Source: Pedobacter yulinensis
Lineage (GTDB): Bacteria > Bacteroidota > Bacteroidia > Sphingobacteriales > Sphingobacteriaceae
NCBI RefSeq assembly: GCF_003029735.1
Contig: NZ_KZ686268.1
Span: 310,001 to 374,000 of the forward strand
DNA: 64,000 nt
Reading direction: 5' to 3'
The translations under genes were made by a program, and so were the position numbers. This document shows, one piece after another, positions 1 to 9,090 of this stretch (its first letter is position 1; each line of letters opens with the position of its first letter). Under the pieces are notes generated by a model. That model was not told the origin of the DNA and did no database searches. It worked only from the letters and a program-made list of their open reading frames with translations.

Positions 1-239
1 ATATGCAGGTAGTGACTGCGTTTGCCAAATTCGAGCTGACGTTCCAATATCTGGAGCGCTACCCGTTTGGGATGCTCATCTGCCAGTACTGCGGTGTAAA
101 AGCCACCGGTCCCGTCTATAAGCTGTACCTGATCGCCGGTTTTGAGACGCAGAACCCTGATGCAATGTTTGCTTTCCTCCTCGCTCAGTATGTAACCGGT
201 AGCTGTGGTACCAATTCCGGGCGTGTAGAAAATATGCAT
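1..239 (-). CDS. rsmE: RsmE, 16S rRNA (uracil-1498-N3)-methyltransferase, N-terminal part (cut by window edge)
   Basis: Reading the minus strand from the ATG at 239 gives an open frame of 79 codons that runs off the left edge. The product starts MHIFYTP, followed by an EEESKHCIRVLRLKTGD segment and LIDGTGGFYTA. This is the N-terminal PUA-like part of RsmE, which methylates U1498 of 16S rRNA using SAM; the SPOUT catalytic domain lies outside the window. The start is 10 bases after the stop of the CNNM/CBS gene, so it is probably the last gene of a run coming from the pyrophosphatase region. Identification rests on the N-terminal motif only. Confidence 0.8.
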   Translation of the reverse strand, partial: MHIFYTPGIGTTATGYILSEEESKHCIRVLRLKTGDQVQLIDGTGGFYTAVLADEHPKRVALQILERQLEFGKRSHYLH

Positions 240-249
240 GGATCAGGTT

Positions 250-1578
250 TTAATGGTTATCGACCATGTCACTTTTGTTAATGACAATTTCAAGTTTAAC
301 CGTTTCGATATTTTGTTCGGTTTTCTTAAGAATGGTGAAAAGGTAGCCATGAAACTCTTCGCTGTCTCCCACTTCAGGAATTCTTCCGAAAGCATGCGAG
401 ACAAGGCCGCCTACCGTGTCATAATCCTGGTCTTCTGGAAGATCGTGCGGTAAAAATTCGTTCACGTCATATACCGTTGCATAGGCATTGACCACAAACT
501 CCATGTCAGATATTTTTTCGACCAGTGGTTTTTCCTCATCGTATTCATCCTGGATCTCGCCAACCAGCTCTTCAACAATATCTTCCAGTGTGGCCATGCC
601 TGCGGTTCCGCCGAACTCGTCCAGCACAATGGCGATCTGGATGCGTTTGGCCTGCAACTCGCTGAGCAGGTCGTTGATCTTTTTTGTTTCAGGAATAAAA
701 TACGGCTTGCGGATAATTTCTTTCAGCGACCAGTTCCCATCGCCGGCCGCGACCAGCGGCAGCACATCTTTGGCATGAATGATCCCGACGATTTTGTCCA
801 TGACCTCATCGTAAACGGGCATGCGCGAATACCCTTCGCGGATAATGGCTTCGACAACCTCTTTATTGGAAGCACTCAGCTCAATACCTGAGATTTTGGT
901 GCGGGGTACCATGATATTCTTGACCACGCGCTCATTGAAATCAAATACATTTTTGATCAGCTCATGTTCATTTGACTCAAGCGCACCGCTTTCCTTACCC
1001 TGGTCGAGCAGGTACTGCAGTTCTTCGGTGCTGTGAATTGATTCGTGCCCCGCCGCGCTGCCTAGCCCGAACAGCTTAAGAATAACGTTGGCAAACCCGT
1101 TCAGGAGCCAAATGAAAGGCCTGAATACCACATAAAATAACTGCAATGGCAGCGCGATAGCCAGGGTAGTGCCTACCGGACGCTGAATGGCGATTGATTT
1201 CGGTGCAAGCTCACCGAAAACAATGTGCATCACAGTAATGAACGCAAACGCAATAATGGGCGATGCTGTTTTTGAAAATGACTCGATAAAGGCGGCATCC
1301 ATACCGAACGAGCCAAGCAGGTTATGCAGAATGTGCTCCATAACCGATTCGCCAACCCAGCCCAGGCCAAGCGACGCCAGCGTAATGCCCAGCTGCGTAG
1401 CGGCCAGGTAACCATCCAGGTGTTGGGTAATGTGTTTCGCTATTTTAGCGACACTGCTGCCCGACTTGGCTTTGATCTCGATCTGTGAAGCGCGTACTTT
1501 AACAATAGCAAATTCTGCTGCAACAAAAAAGCCGTTGAGCAGAACGAGAAAAAATGTCAAAAATATCTGAAATGCCAT
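250..1578 (-). CDS. CNNM/CorC-type membrane protein with CBS pair (hemolysin family)
   Basis: A 442-residue protein. Roughly residues 1-190 are a DUF21/CNNM membrane domain with several hydrophobic helices. It is followed by the conserved IMVPRTKI stretch at the start of a CBS-domain pair (about 200-340), the FGGTAGMATLEDIVEELVGE segment, and a C-terminal CorC_HlyC domain. Family members are inner-membrane proteins linked to divalent cation (Mg/Co) transport; the old hemolysin label has little functional meaning. The ATG overlaps the pyrophosphatase stop by one base (TAATG), which suggests translational coupling. Transported ion not predictable from sequence. Confidence 0.9.
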   Translation of the reverse strand: MAFQIFLTFFLVLLNGFFVAAEFAIVKVRASQIEIKAKSGSSVAKIAKHITQHLDGYLAATQLGITLASLGLGWVGESVMEHILHNLLGSFGMDAAFIESFSKTASPIIAFAFITVMHIVFGELAPKSIAIQRPVGTTLAIALPLQLFYVVFRPFIWLLNGFANVILKLFGLGSAAGHESIHSTEELQYLLDQGKESGALESNEHELIKNVFDFNERVVKNIMVPRTKISGIELSASNKEVVEAIIREGYSRMPVYDEVMDKIVGIIHAKDVLPLVAAGDGNWSLKEIIRKPYFIPETKKINDLLSELQAKRIQIAIVLDEFGGTAGMATLEDIVEELVGEIQDEYDEEKPLVEKISDMEFVVNAYATVYDVNEFLPHDLPEDQDYDTVGGLVSHAFGRIPEVGDSEEFHGYLFTILKKTEQNIETVKLEIVINKSDMVDNH

Positions 1579-2126
1579 TAAGCTTTGTTTCTAAACGTGG
1601 CATCATAAAGCTCAATGCTCTCACTGATCACTTTATGTGCATAACGTACACCAAGCAAGTGCTCGATGCTGACGTTTTTTCCTTCCAGGGCTTTGTAGTC
1701 CTGGAAAAACCTGACGATCTCTTTCATCGTATGCGGCGGCAATTCGGCCAGGTCATTGATATAGTTGACAGACATGTCATTCTTGGCTACAGCAATGATT
1801 TTGTCGTCCTGTTCGCCATTGTCTACCATGTGCATAACACCCACCACCTTGGCCTCCATCACGGTCATCGGGTAAACGTCGACCGAGCAAAGTACCAGAA
1901 TGTCAAGCGGGTCATTGTCGTCGCAAAACGTCTGCGGAATGAAACCGTAGTTAGCCGGATACATCACAGAGGAGAAAAGAACCCTGTCAAGTTTAATTAG
2001 TCCTGATTCTTTGTCTATTTCGTATTTGGCTTTGGAGCCTTTCGGAATTTCTATAATAGCATTTACAACGTCAGGAATGTTTTTGCCAGGGGAAACACTG
2101 TGCCACGCGTGGTGATCTGTACTCAT
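1578..2126 (-). CDS. ppa: Inorganic pyrophosphatase, family I
   Basis: A 182-residue soluble cytoplasmic pyrophosphatase that hydrolyses PPi to two phosphates and drives biosynthetic reactions forward. The family I signature DNDPLD lies at residues 70-75, with the PKGSKAKYE segment at 28-36 and MYPANYGFIP just before the signature; all match the Mg-dependent family. Length is normal. One base separates it from the upstream DedA gene and its stop overlaps the CNNM gene start, so the three genes look co-transcribed. Confidence 0.95.
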   Translation of the reverse strand: MSTDHHAWHSVSPGKNIPDVVNAIIEIPKGSKAKYEIDKESGLIKLDRVLFSSVMYPANYGFIPQTFCDDNDPLDILVLCSVDVYPMTVMEAKVVGVMHMVDNGEQDDKIIAVAKNDMSVNYINDLAELPPHTMKEIVRFFQDYKALEGKNVSIEHLLGVRYAHKVISESIELYDATFRNKA

Positions 2127-2127
2127 C

Positions 2128-2787
2128 TTAAATCGGATCTTGTTTTTCGTCTTTATCTAGGTTAACTACCTTCTTTTTTACAAAAGTAATCAATAATGGG
2201 ATAGTTGTGATAACGATGAACCCAATTATTATGTACAGCAGGTAATCGTTAATCTCTTTTTCAAACCGTTTACCTAAAAAATAGCCTAAAAGGGTGAGGG
2301 AAAATATCCAGATCAGGGCACCTGCAATGTTGTAAAAAGCAAATTTCCTGAAATCCAGCCGTACAATTCCTGCACAAATCGGTGCGAATGTGCGAACGAT
2401 CGGCACGAAGCGCCCCATGATCAGCGCAAAAGCACCCTGCTTTTTATAAAACTCTTCGGCAGACTTGAGGTACCGTTTTTTGAAGAAGAAGGTATCTTTG
2501 CGCTGGTAAAGCATCGGGCCGGTTTTACGCCCGAACCAGTAGCCGGTAAAATTGCCCATAATCGCAGCAATGACCAGGCCGGCCAGCATGACGAAAATGT
2601 TTACATCCAGCTTACCGGTTGCAACAAACATGCCCGCCAGAAAAAGCAGGTAATCGCCGGGCAAAAAGAAACCGAAGAACAGGCCTGTTTCTGCGAAGAT
2701 TACAAACAAAACCACATAGAACCCGCCCTCCTTTAACAGTTTCTCAGGGTCAATGGCGTGTTGAAGATAACTCCAGAGTTCTTGCAT
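2128..2787 (-). CDS. DedA family membrane protein
   Basis: A 219-residue polytopic inner-membrane protein. It carries the DedA/SNARE-associated signature: FLPGD at residues 41-45 and G-R-F-x4-R-T-F-A-P from about 125, which are the conserved acidic and arginine membrane residues of the family. Members are implicated in lipid carrier (undecaprenyl phosphate, phospholipid) flipping and membrane homeostasis. It follows nuoN after 44 bases; the gap contains TAGTTTTA, one base from a TAnnTTTG element, so it may have its own weak promoter as well as read-through from nuo. Confidence 0.9.
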   Translation of the reverse strand: MQELWSYLQHAIDPEKLLKEGGFYVVLFVIFAETGLFFGFFLPGDYLLFLAGMFVATGKLDVNIFVMLAGLVIAAIMGNFTGYWFGRKTGPMLYQRKDTFFFKKRYLKSAEEFYKKQGAFALIMGRFVPIVRTFAPICAGIVRLDFRKFAFYNIAGALIWIFSLTLLGYFLGKRFEKEINDYLLYIIIGFIVITTIPLLITFVKKKVVNLDKDEKQDPI

Positions 2788-2831
2788 GATCTGATTATTC
2801 GTAAAACTACAAATAAATCTGGTTCGGCTCG

Positions 2832-4202
2832 CTAAATCAGCTGTAAAATAACGTCCGGATAGATACCGATAACAATGGTAGCGACCGCAGAAACAACAAG
2901 AACCACTTTATACTGCAGCGGCGTGTTCAGTTCCACGCCCTGCCCGTCTTTGAAGTACATGGCCACAATGACCCGGAAGTAATAGTAGAAGCCAACCAGT
3001 GCATTGAGAATCGCGAATGCCACCAGGATGGTCTGGTATTCCTGCATCACATTCAGAAACATCAGGTATTTGCCGATAAACCCGGCTGTGAGTGGTATAC
3101 CTGCCAGCGAAAGCATGGCTACCGTCAGGGTAAACGCGGTAAGCGGATTCTTCCTGGCCAGTCCGTTGTAACTCTCAAAATCGTCTGAACCGGTTTTCTG
3201 TTTGACCAGGATCAGCACAGCAAATGCGATGATCGATGCAAAAGTATAGGCACCGGCATAAATAAATACATTGCCACCAGAATTTTTTGTCAGCACGACC
3301 AGGGCAAAGAGCATGTAGCCGGCGTGCGAAATACTGGAGTAAGCGAGCATCCGCTTGAATTTTTTCTGGAAAAGTGCCGTTACGTTACCAACCAGCAAGG
3401 TCAGGCACACGATGATGAGCAGCGGAGCAACCCAAAAGTCGTGAAGCGGAGCAAAAGCCCCTGAAAACAGCCGCAGAAACGCCGCAAAGCCGGCCGTTTT
3501 AACAACGGTAGACATGAAGGTGGTAATCAGCGTTGGTGAACCTTCATACACATCGGGTGTCCAGAAATGAAAAGGTGCGGCGCCGATCTTAAAGCTCAGA
3601 CCGATCAGCATGAGTATAACGCCCGGGTAAAACAAAGGCGAAACGGCTTTATTGTCGATCAGGTGCTGTTGAATAGCGTCCAGGTCGAAAGATCCTGTAG
3701 CACCGTACACCAGTGCAATACCGAAGAGCAGGAAGCCGGTAGAGAAGGCCCCCATCAGGAAATACTTCAGCGAAGCTTCGTTTGAAGCGAAATCATTCTT
3801 CCTGATACCGGCCAGGATATATAAACTGACCGACATGATCTCCACTCCGATGAACAGCATGGACATATTCTGGTAAGAAACCATCATGATCATTCCTGCC
3901 AGCGCAAAAAGAATCAGCGTATAGTACTCGGCCTTATTATCATTTTTGGCTGAAAAATAGTTTTGTGTAAGCAGAAAGATAAGCAGCGTGCCGGCAATGC
4001 ACAGGCCCGAAAATGCCAGTGCAAAATTATCGGTCTGCATCATGCCGAAATGACTTTCATTTCCACTCCATGAGGCACAAACGAAACCCAGCGCAACAAA
4101 CAACCCGACAAGGGTGAGCGGCAATAAGGCTTTTTTTGCTTTGAACAATCCTGCATAAAGGACCAGGAATGCGGTGATACTGATGGTGATAATGATGTTC
4201 AT
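2832..4202 (-). CDS. nuoN: NADH-quinone oxidoreductase subunit N
   Basis: A 456-residue antiporter-like subunit of the membrane arm of complex I, one of three proton-pumping modules (N, M, L). The conserved SLKYFLMGAFSTGFLLFG and FKIGAAPFHFWTPDVYEGSP segments are present, including the membrane lysine and the HFW/PDVYEG signature. It is hydrophobic throughout. Last gene of the nuo operon, three bases after nuoM. Confidence 0.95.
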   Translation of the reverse strand: MNIIITISITAFLVLYAGLFKAKKALLPLTLVGLFVALGFVCASWSGNESHFGMMQTDNFALAFSGLCIAGTLLIFLLTQNYFSAKNDNKAEYYTLILFALAGMIMMVSYQNMSMLFIGVEIMSVSLYILAGIRKNDFASNEASLKYFLMGAFSTGFLLFGIALVYGATGSFDLDAIQQHLIDNKAVSPLFYPGVILMLIGLSFKIGAAPFHFWTPDVYEGSPTLITTFMSTVVKTAGFAAFLRLFSGAFAPLHDFWVAPLLIIVCLTLLVGNVTALFQKKFKRMLAYSSISHAGYMLFALVVLTKNSGGNVFIYAGAYTFASIIAFAVLILVKQKTGSDDFESYNGLARKNPLTAFTLTVAMLSLAGIPLTAGFIGKYLMFLNVMQEYQTILVAFAILNALVGFYYYFRVIVAMYFKDGQGVELNTPLQYKVVLVVSAVATIVIGIYPDVILQLI

Positions 4203-4205
4203 TTC

Positions 4206-5669
4206 TTATTTTACCAGTGATAATTTTTGATTAACCTGTTCTAAAAGTTGCTGGACCGGGGCTTCGGTCAGGTTCAGGATGGGTTTCGGGTACACGCCGA
4301 GTACGATAACCAGCAGACAGATGATATACAATACGGCCTGCTCCGACCCCTTGATATCGGCAAAGGAAGCGGTGGCTGCGTTGGTTTGCCCGAGCATGAC
4401 TTTCTGATACATGCGCAGCATGTATACTGCCCCGAAAATAATAGTGAGCCCCGCAAACACCGCAGCCCAGAGGCTGTATTCGTATACGCCCAGTAACAGC
4501 AGAAATTCGCCGACGAAGCCGTTTGTTCCGGGCAGTGCAACGGTTCCGAGTACGATGATCAATGCAACGGCCGCAAATTTCGGTGCCACCTTGGCAATTC
4601 CGCCCATTTCATCAAGTTTATTGGTTTGCAGGCGGTTGTAAAGAATATCTGTAACCAGGAACAGGCCGACAACGTTGATGCCGTGACTTAACATCTGTAC
4701 CATTGCACCCTGCAGTCCCTGCGTGTTGAGCGCGAAAATACCGGCTACAATAAGTCCTACGTGACCGATGGACGAATAAGCGATCAGCCTTTTACCATCT
4801 TTCTGTTTAAAAGCAATCAGTGAAGCATAAACGATTCCGATAATCGAGAGTACGATAACGGTAGGCGTCCAGTCCTGGAAACCACCCGGTACAACGGGAA
4901 GCAGCCACCTGATCACACCGTATATTCCCATCTTAAGCATAATACCCGACAGCAGCATGGTTCCCTGGGTAGGTGCCGTTGTATAGGTATCAGGTTGCCA
5001 GGTGTGGAAAGGGAACACAGGCATTTTAATGGCAAAAGCAATAAAAAAGGCCCAGAATACCCAGCTCTGCTGACTTCTATCGAGGTTCAGGCTATAAAAC
5101 GCCTGTATATCAAAATTTCGCTCCGGGTTTTGCAGGTACAGGTAAATGATGCCCAGCAACATAAACAGCGAGCCACCAATCGTATACACGAAAAACTTCA
5201 TATTCACCTTTACACGGTCTTTGCCGCCCCACATGGCGCAGATAAAGTAGATCGGGATCAGCGCCGCCTCCCAGCCGATATAAAACAAAAAGGCATCGAG
5301 CGCGGTGAAGACCAGCAGCAGACCGGTCTGCATGAACAGGATCAAAGCGTAGAAGGCAGCCGGCCGGTCTATGTTCCGGCCAAATGATGACCATATGATG
5401 AGCGGAACAAGCAGGTTGGTCAATAAAACCAGCAGCATGCTGATCCCGTCTATGCCGGCATGAAAACGAATGCCCATTTGGCTGATCCAGTCATAATCTA
5501 CAGCGAACTGTGTGGTGGCATCGGGCGTAAAGCGCAGCAACAGGCCAACGGTCCAGGCCAGCGAAAGAATAGACACGGCAAAGGCACCATACCGGGCACT
5601 TTGTTTGCCGGGAAAAAGGCTGATCAAAGCGCCTGCTAGTGGTAGAAATAGAAGTATTAAAAGTTCCAT
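4206..5669 (-). CDS. nuoM: NADH-quinone oxidoreductase subunit M
   Basis: A 487-residue antiporter-like membrane subunit of complex I. It has the family marks IGWEAALIPIYFICAMWGG with the key glutamate in the fifth helix, AFAIKMPVFPFHTWQPDTY, and SHGINVVGLFLVTD. It pumps protons together with NuoL and NuoN. Located between nuoL (21-base gap) and nuoN. Length is typical. Confidence 0.95.
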   Translation of the reverse strand: MELLILLFLPLAGALISLFPGKQSARYGAFAVSILSLAWTVGLLLRFTPDATTQFAVDYDWISQMGIRFHAGIDGISMLLVLLTNLLVPLIIWSSFGRNIDRPAAFYALILFMQTGLLLVFTALDAFLFYIGWEAALIPIYFICAMWGGKDRVKVNMKFFVYTIGGSLFMLLGIIYLYLQNPERNFDIQAFYSLNLDRSQQSWVFWAFFIAFAIKMPVFPFHTWQPDTYTTAPTQGTMLLSGIMLKMGIYGVIRWLLPVVPGGFQDWTPTVIVLSIIGIVYASLIAFKQKDGKRLIAYSSIGHVGLIVAGIFALNTQGLQGAMVQMLSHGINVVGLFLVTDILYNRLQTNKLDEMGGIAKVAPKFAAVALIIVLGTVALPGTNGFVGEFLLLLGVYEYSLWAAVFAGLTIIFGAVYMLRMYQKVMLGQTNAATASFADIKGSEQAVLYIICLLVIVLGVYPKPILNLTEAPVQQLLEQVNQKLSLVK

Positions 5670-5690
5670 GTATCTGTTTCTGAACGTGCT

Positions 5691-7583
5691 TTAAATGGAT
5701 AAATAGGTGTACAACAAAAGGCCGATGATACCGAATACCATCATGAAAATATAGAAGCCAACATTGCCGCTCTGCAAAAGCCGCAGCCCTTTACTTGCCT
5801 CATTGGTGCTCCAGCCCAGGCCATTTATCAGACCGTCAATTATTTTTTTGTCTACGACCCGGTAGAAAAAGCCGGACAGCGCATCGAGCGGCCTGCGTAT
5901 CAGGGCGTCGTAAATCTCATCCAGGTAAAACTTATGATATGACAGTTTGACCAGGGCCGGCCGTTCTGCAGCATCGGGTACCGGCACGTGTTTACCCTTC
6001 ACATATTTGTTGTAGGCAATTGCAATAGAAACGAGTACGCCTACTACCGATATGCCCATGAGCATGTACTCAGTGCTGTGGTCCAGTTCCAGTTCATGTG
6101 TATTGACTACCGGCGACAGCCAGTGGTGCAGCCATTCGCCTCCGCCAAAGACCGCCGGAAAGTTGATTATTCCCCCCGCTGCCGCAAGAATGGCCAGCAC
6201 GATCAGGGGTATTGTCATGCTTTTCGGCGATTCATGAATATGCTCTTCGGCATGATGTGTACCCCGGTAGCTGCTGTAAAAAGTGAGGTACAACATGCGG
6301 AACATATAAAAGGCAGTAAGCAACGCACCCAGTACACCCAACGCCCACATTACTTTGCTGTGCTGGTAAACATGTGCAAGGATTTCGTCTTTAGAAAAGA
6401 AACCTGAAAAAGGAGGCAGACCCGCGATGGCAATCGTACCTACCAGCATGGTCATGAACGTTACAGGCAGTTTTTTCTTCAGCCCGCCCATATGGCGCAT
6501 GTCCTGTTCGTGGTGCAGCGCATGAATAACCGAACCGGCACCCAGGAACAACAGCGCTTTAAAGAACGCGTGGGTAATTACATGAAAGAACGAGCCGGTG
6601 TAGGCACCTACGCCCAGTCCCAGGAACATGTATCCAAGCTGGGAAACGGTCGAGTAGGCAAGCACCTTTTTAATGTCGGTTTGCGTAAGTGCAATGAGCG
6701 CAGCAACCAGTGCTGTAGCCAGGCCAACAACCGCGATGATGTTTTGTGTAAGCGGAGCCAGGTCAAACAAAACGCTTGACCGCGCGATCATATAGATACC
6801 TGCCGTTACCATGGTTGCAGCGTGGATCAGGGCAGACACTGGTGTCGGGCCGGCCATCGCATCAGGGAGCCAGGTAAACAGGGGCAGCTGTGCTGATTTG
6901 CCACAGGCACCAATAAATAAAAACAGGGTGATCAGGAACAGCGTTTGCTCGCCGGGGACCATGCTGGCCGCCATTGGGAATATCTTGGAGAACTCAAGGC
7001 TTCCGAAGGTTTGAAACAACAGGAAAACGCCGAGTAAAAAACCGAGGTCGCCGATCCGGTTCATCACGAAGGCTTTTTTGGCTGCTGCAGCATAACTGGT
7101 ATTGGTGTACCAGAAACCAATCAGCAGGTATGAACAGAGTCCCACGCCTTCCCAGCCAATGAACATGACGATATAATTTGAGCCCAATACCAGCAAGAGC
7201 ATAAAGAACACAAACAGGTTCAGGTAGCTGAAGAATTTGCCGAAACCGGCATCCTCATGCATATAGCCTGCGGAATAGAGGTGAATCAGGAAACCAACGC
7301 CTGTAACAATAAGCAGCATGACCGAACTCAGGGGATCAACCAGGAACGACAGCGGAATGCGCAGATCGCCGGCACTGATCCAGTCGAACAGGAATACCTC
7401 GTGCGATTTAAGGGCGCTTCCGCCGAGTTCGAAAAAAATGCCGAGGCTAATCAGGAATGAAGCCAGGATAACGGTACTTCCGGCGAAGCCGACAGCTGTT
7501 TTTGAAAGCGTGTTTCTGCCCAGGCCATTGATGAGAAAGCCCAGCAAAGGAAGCAGCGGAACCAACCAAACTAAATTTATCAT
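5691..7583 (-). CDS. nuoL: NADH-quinone oxidoreductase subunit L
   Basis: A 630-residue membrane subunit of complex I, the distal antiporter-like module with the long lateral helix. Visible marks include FIGWEGVGLCSYLLIGFWY, KSAQLPLFTWLPDAMAGPTPVSALIHAATMV and the ALTQTDIKKVLAYSTVSQLGYM segment, all conserved in NuoL. It sits 40 bases after nuoK. The C-terminal part with the traverse helix appears complete. Confidence 0.95.
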   Translation of the reverse strand: MINLVWLVPLLPLLGFLINGLGRNTLSKTAVGFAGSTVILASFLISLGIFFELGGSALKSHEVFLFDWISAGDLRIPLSFLVDPLSSVMLLIVTGVGFLIHLYSAGYMHEDAGFGKFFSYLNLFVFFMLLLVLGSNYIVMFIGWEGVGLCSYLLIGFWYTNTSYAAAAKKAFVMNRIGDLGFLLGVFLLFQTFGSLEFSKIFPMAASMVPGEQTLFLITLFLFIGACGKSAQLPLFTWLPDAMAGPTPVSALIHAATMVTAGIYMIARSSVLFDLAPLTQNIIAVVGLATALVAALIALTQTDIKKVLAYSTVSQLGYMFLGLGVGAYTGSFFHVITHAFFKALLFLGAGSVIHALHHEQDMRHMGGLKKKLPVTFMTMLVGTIAIAGLPPFSGFFSKDEILAHVYQHSKVMWALGVLGALLTAFYMFRMLYLTFYSSYRGTHHAEEHIHESPKSMTIPLIVLAILAAAGGIINFPAVFGGGEWLHHWLSPVVNTHELELDHSTEYMLMGISVVGVLVSIAIAYNKYVKGKHVPVPDAAERPALVKLSYHKFYLDEIYDALIRRPLDALSGFFYRVVDKKIIDGLINGLGWSTNEASKGLRLLQSGNVGFYIFMMVFGIIGLLLYTYLSI

Positions 7584-7623
7584 ATGTTTTCCGTTCTGAT
7601 ACGGTTTATTTTAAGGTTTAAAC

Positions 7624-7953
7624 TTACCACTTAAGGCGATTGAGCACGTTGATGTCTATTGATTTCGTATTGCGGTATACCATTACGATGATACTCAGGC
7701 CAACGGCCACTTCCGCAGCCGCCAGCGCCATGATAAAGAATACGAAGACCTGGCCGGAAGGGTCATTGCTGTGAACAGAAAAAGCCGTAAGCAGCAGGTT
7801 CACAGCGTTCAGCATCAGTTCGACCGACATAAAGATCACGATCGCATTGCGCCGGGTAAGTACACCGACCACGCCGATGGTAAAAATGATGGCGCACAAC
7901 CAGATGTAATGATTCAGGGGAACGCCCTGCAGTTGTTGTGTTAAATTCTCCAT
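7624..7953 (-). CDS. nuoK: NADH-quinone oxidoreductase subunit K
   Basis: A 109-residue subunit with three membrane helices. The conserved glutamates are in RRNAIVIFMSVELMLNAVNL and ALAAAEVAVGLSIIV, matching the MrpC/NuoK family. It belongs to the membrane domain between NuoJ and NuoN. Its start overlaps the nuoJ stop by one base. Confidence 0.95.
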   Translation of the reverse strand: MENLTQQLQGVPLNHYIWLCAIIFTIGVVGVLTRRNAIVIFMSVELMLNAVNLLLTAFSVHSNDPSGQVFVFFIMALAAAEVAVGLSIIVMVYRNTKSIDINVLNRLKW

Positions 7954-8459
7954 TATGCTTCTTCTGTATGGTCTTTTTTGGCTAAAATAACGGCACCCAC
8001 CATTGCGGCAAGCAACAGGAGCGACGACAGCTCGAACGGTAACAGGAAAGGACCGAACAATTCCTTGCCCAGGTTTTCGACAAGACCCAGGCCTGGATTT
8101 TTAAGGCTCAGCGGGTTGCTGATCGAAACGGCTTTAAAAGAACCGATCAGGGTTACGATCAGACAGCCGCCGGCAATAGCAGCGGCAATCTTAACCAGCG
8201 GGGACTTGGCCGGCTCGGTCTCTTTATTCAGGTTCAGCAACATGAGCACAAACAGGAACAACACCATAATCGCGCCCATATAAACGATAAAGTTTACAAC
8301 GGCCAGAAACTGCGCGTTAAGCAGCACATAGTGAACGGTAAACGTAAAGAAAGTAAGGATCAGGTACAACACACTGTGAATCGGATTTTTTGCAAAAATC
8401 ACCATCAGCGAAAAAAGAATGCTCAGGGTTGCTACGAAATAGAATACTTGTGTACTCAT
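7953..8459 (-). CDS. nuoJ: NADH-quinone oxidoreductase subunit J
   Basis: A 168-residue hydrophobic complex I subunit with about five helices. The conserved third-helix region reads FLAVVNFIVYMGAIMVLFLFV, the family segment that carries the pi-bulge. The second helix begins NPIHSVLYLI. Translationally coupled to nuoK by a one-base overlap; an 83-base gap separates it from nuoI. Confidence 0.95.
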   Translation of the reverse strand: MSTQVFYFVATLSILFSLMVIFAKNPIHSVLYLILTFFTFTVHYVLLNAQFLAVVNFIVYMGAIMVLFLFVLMLLNLNKETEPAKSPLVKIAAAIAGGCLIVTLIGSFKAVSISNPLSLKNPGLGLVENLGKELFGPFLLPFELSSLLLLAAMVGAVILAKKDHTEEA

Positions 8460-8542
8460 TAATTTGTCTGGTTTATAGCCCGCACAGTAGCGGACACGTG
8501 GTTTTGTTAGCCGACGGTAACCCGCATGGCGGGCCCGGCCTG

Positions 8543-9040
8543 TTACTTTTCAAGCGGTTTTTCCACCAGCTTGTCTTTTCCGTAAATAAAGTCCTTCCGC
8601 AGGTAATCTGAAGGAACGATCGGTCCGTCGAGATAAATGGCCTCTTTCGGGCAAGCTTCCTCACACAGGCCGCAGAATATGCAGCGCAGCATGTTGATTT
8701 CGTAAGTGGCGGCATATTTCTCCTCGCGGTACAGGTGTTTTTCTTCCGGTTTACGCTCTGCAGCGATCATGGTAATGGCTTCGGCCGGGCACGATAGTGC
8801 ACACAATCCGCAGGCTGTACAGCGCTCACGCCCCTCTTCATCACGCTTCAGCGAGTGCAGCCCCCGGTAATTGGTCGAAAACTCCCGTTCCACTTCCGGG
8901 TAACGCACCGTTGCCGATTTCTTGAACAGGTGGCTGATTGTAATTGAAAGCCCTTTCGTAATCGCTGGCAGGTACAAACGCTCGCCTAATGTAAGCGGCT
9001 TTTGTTCCAGGACTTTCTTCTTATTGCTTAATGACTCCAT
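8543..9040 (-). CDS. nuoI: NADH-quinone oxidoreductase subunit I (two 4Fe-4S ferredoxin)
   Basis: A 165-residue ferredoxin-like subunit carrying clusters N6a and N6b. Cysteines at 74, 77, 80, 84 and at 120, 123, 126, 130 form two complete CxxCxxCxxxCP motifs. It passes electrons from NuoG towards NuoB. The N-terminal stretch is amphipathic and contacts NuoH. Located between nuoH and nuoJ. Confidence 0.95.
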   Translation of the reverse strand: MESLSNKKKVLEQKPLTLGERLYLPAITKGLSITISHLFKKSATVRYPEVEREFSTNYRGLHSLKRDEEGRERCTACGLCALSCPAEAITMIAAERKPEEKHLYREEKYAATYEINMLRCIFCGLCEEACPKEAIYLDGPIVPSDYLRKDFIYGKDKLVEKPLEK

Positions 9041-9090
9041 ATGTTATCTCCCTTTCGGAAACACTAATTCTTTGTTAGCCTTCAGGCTGC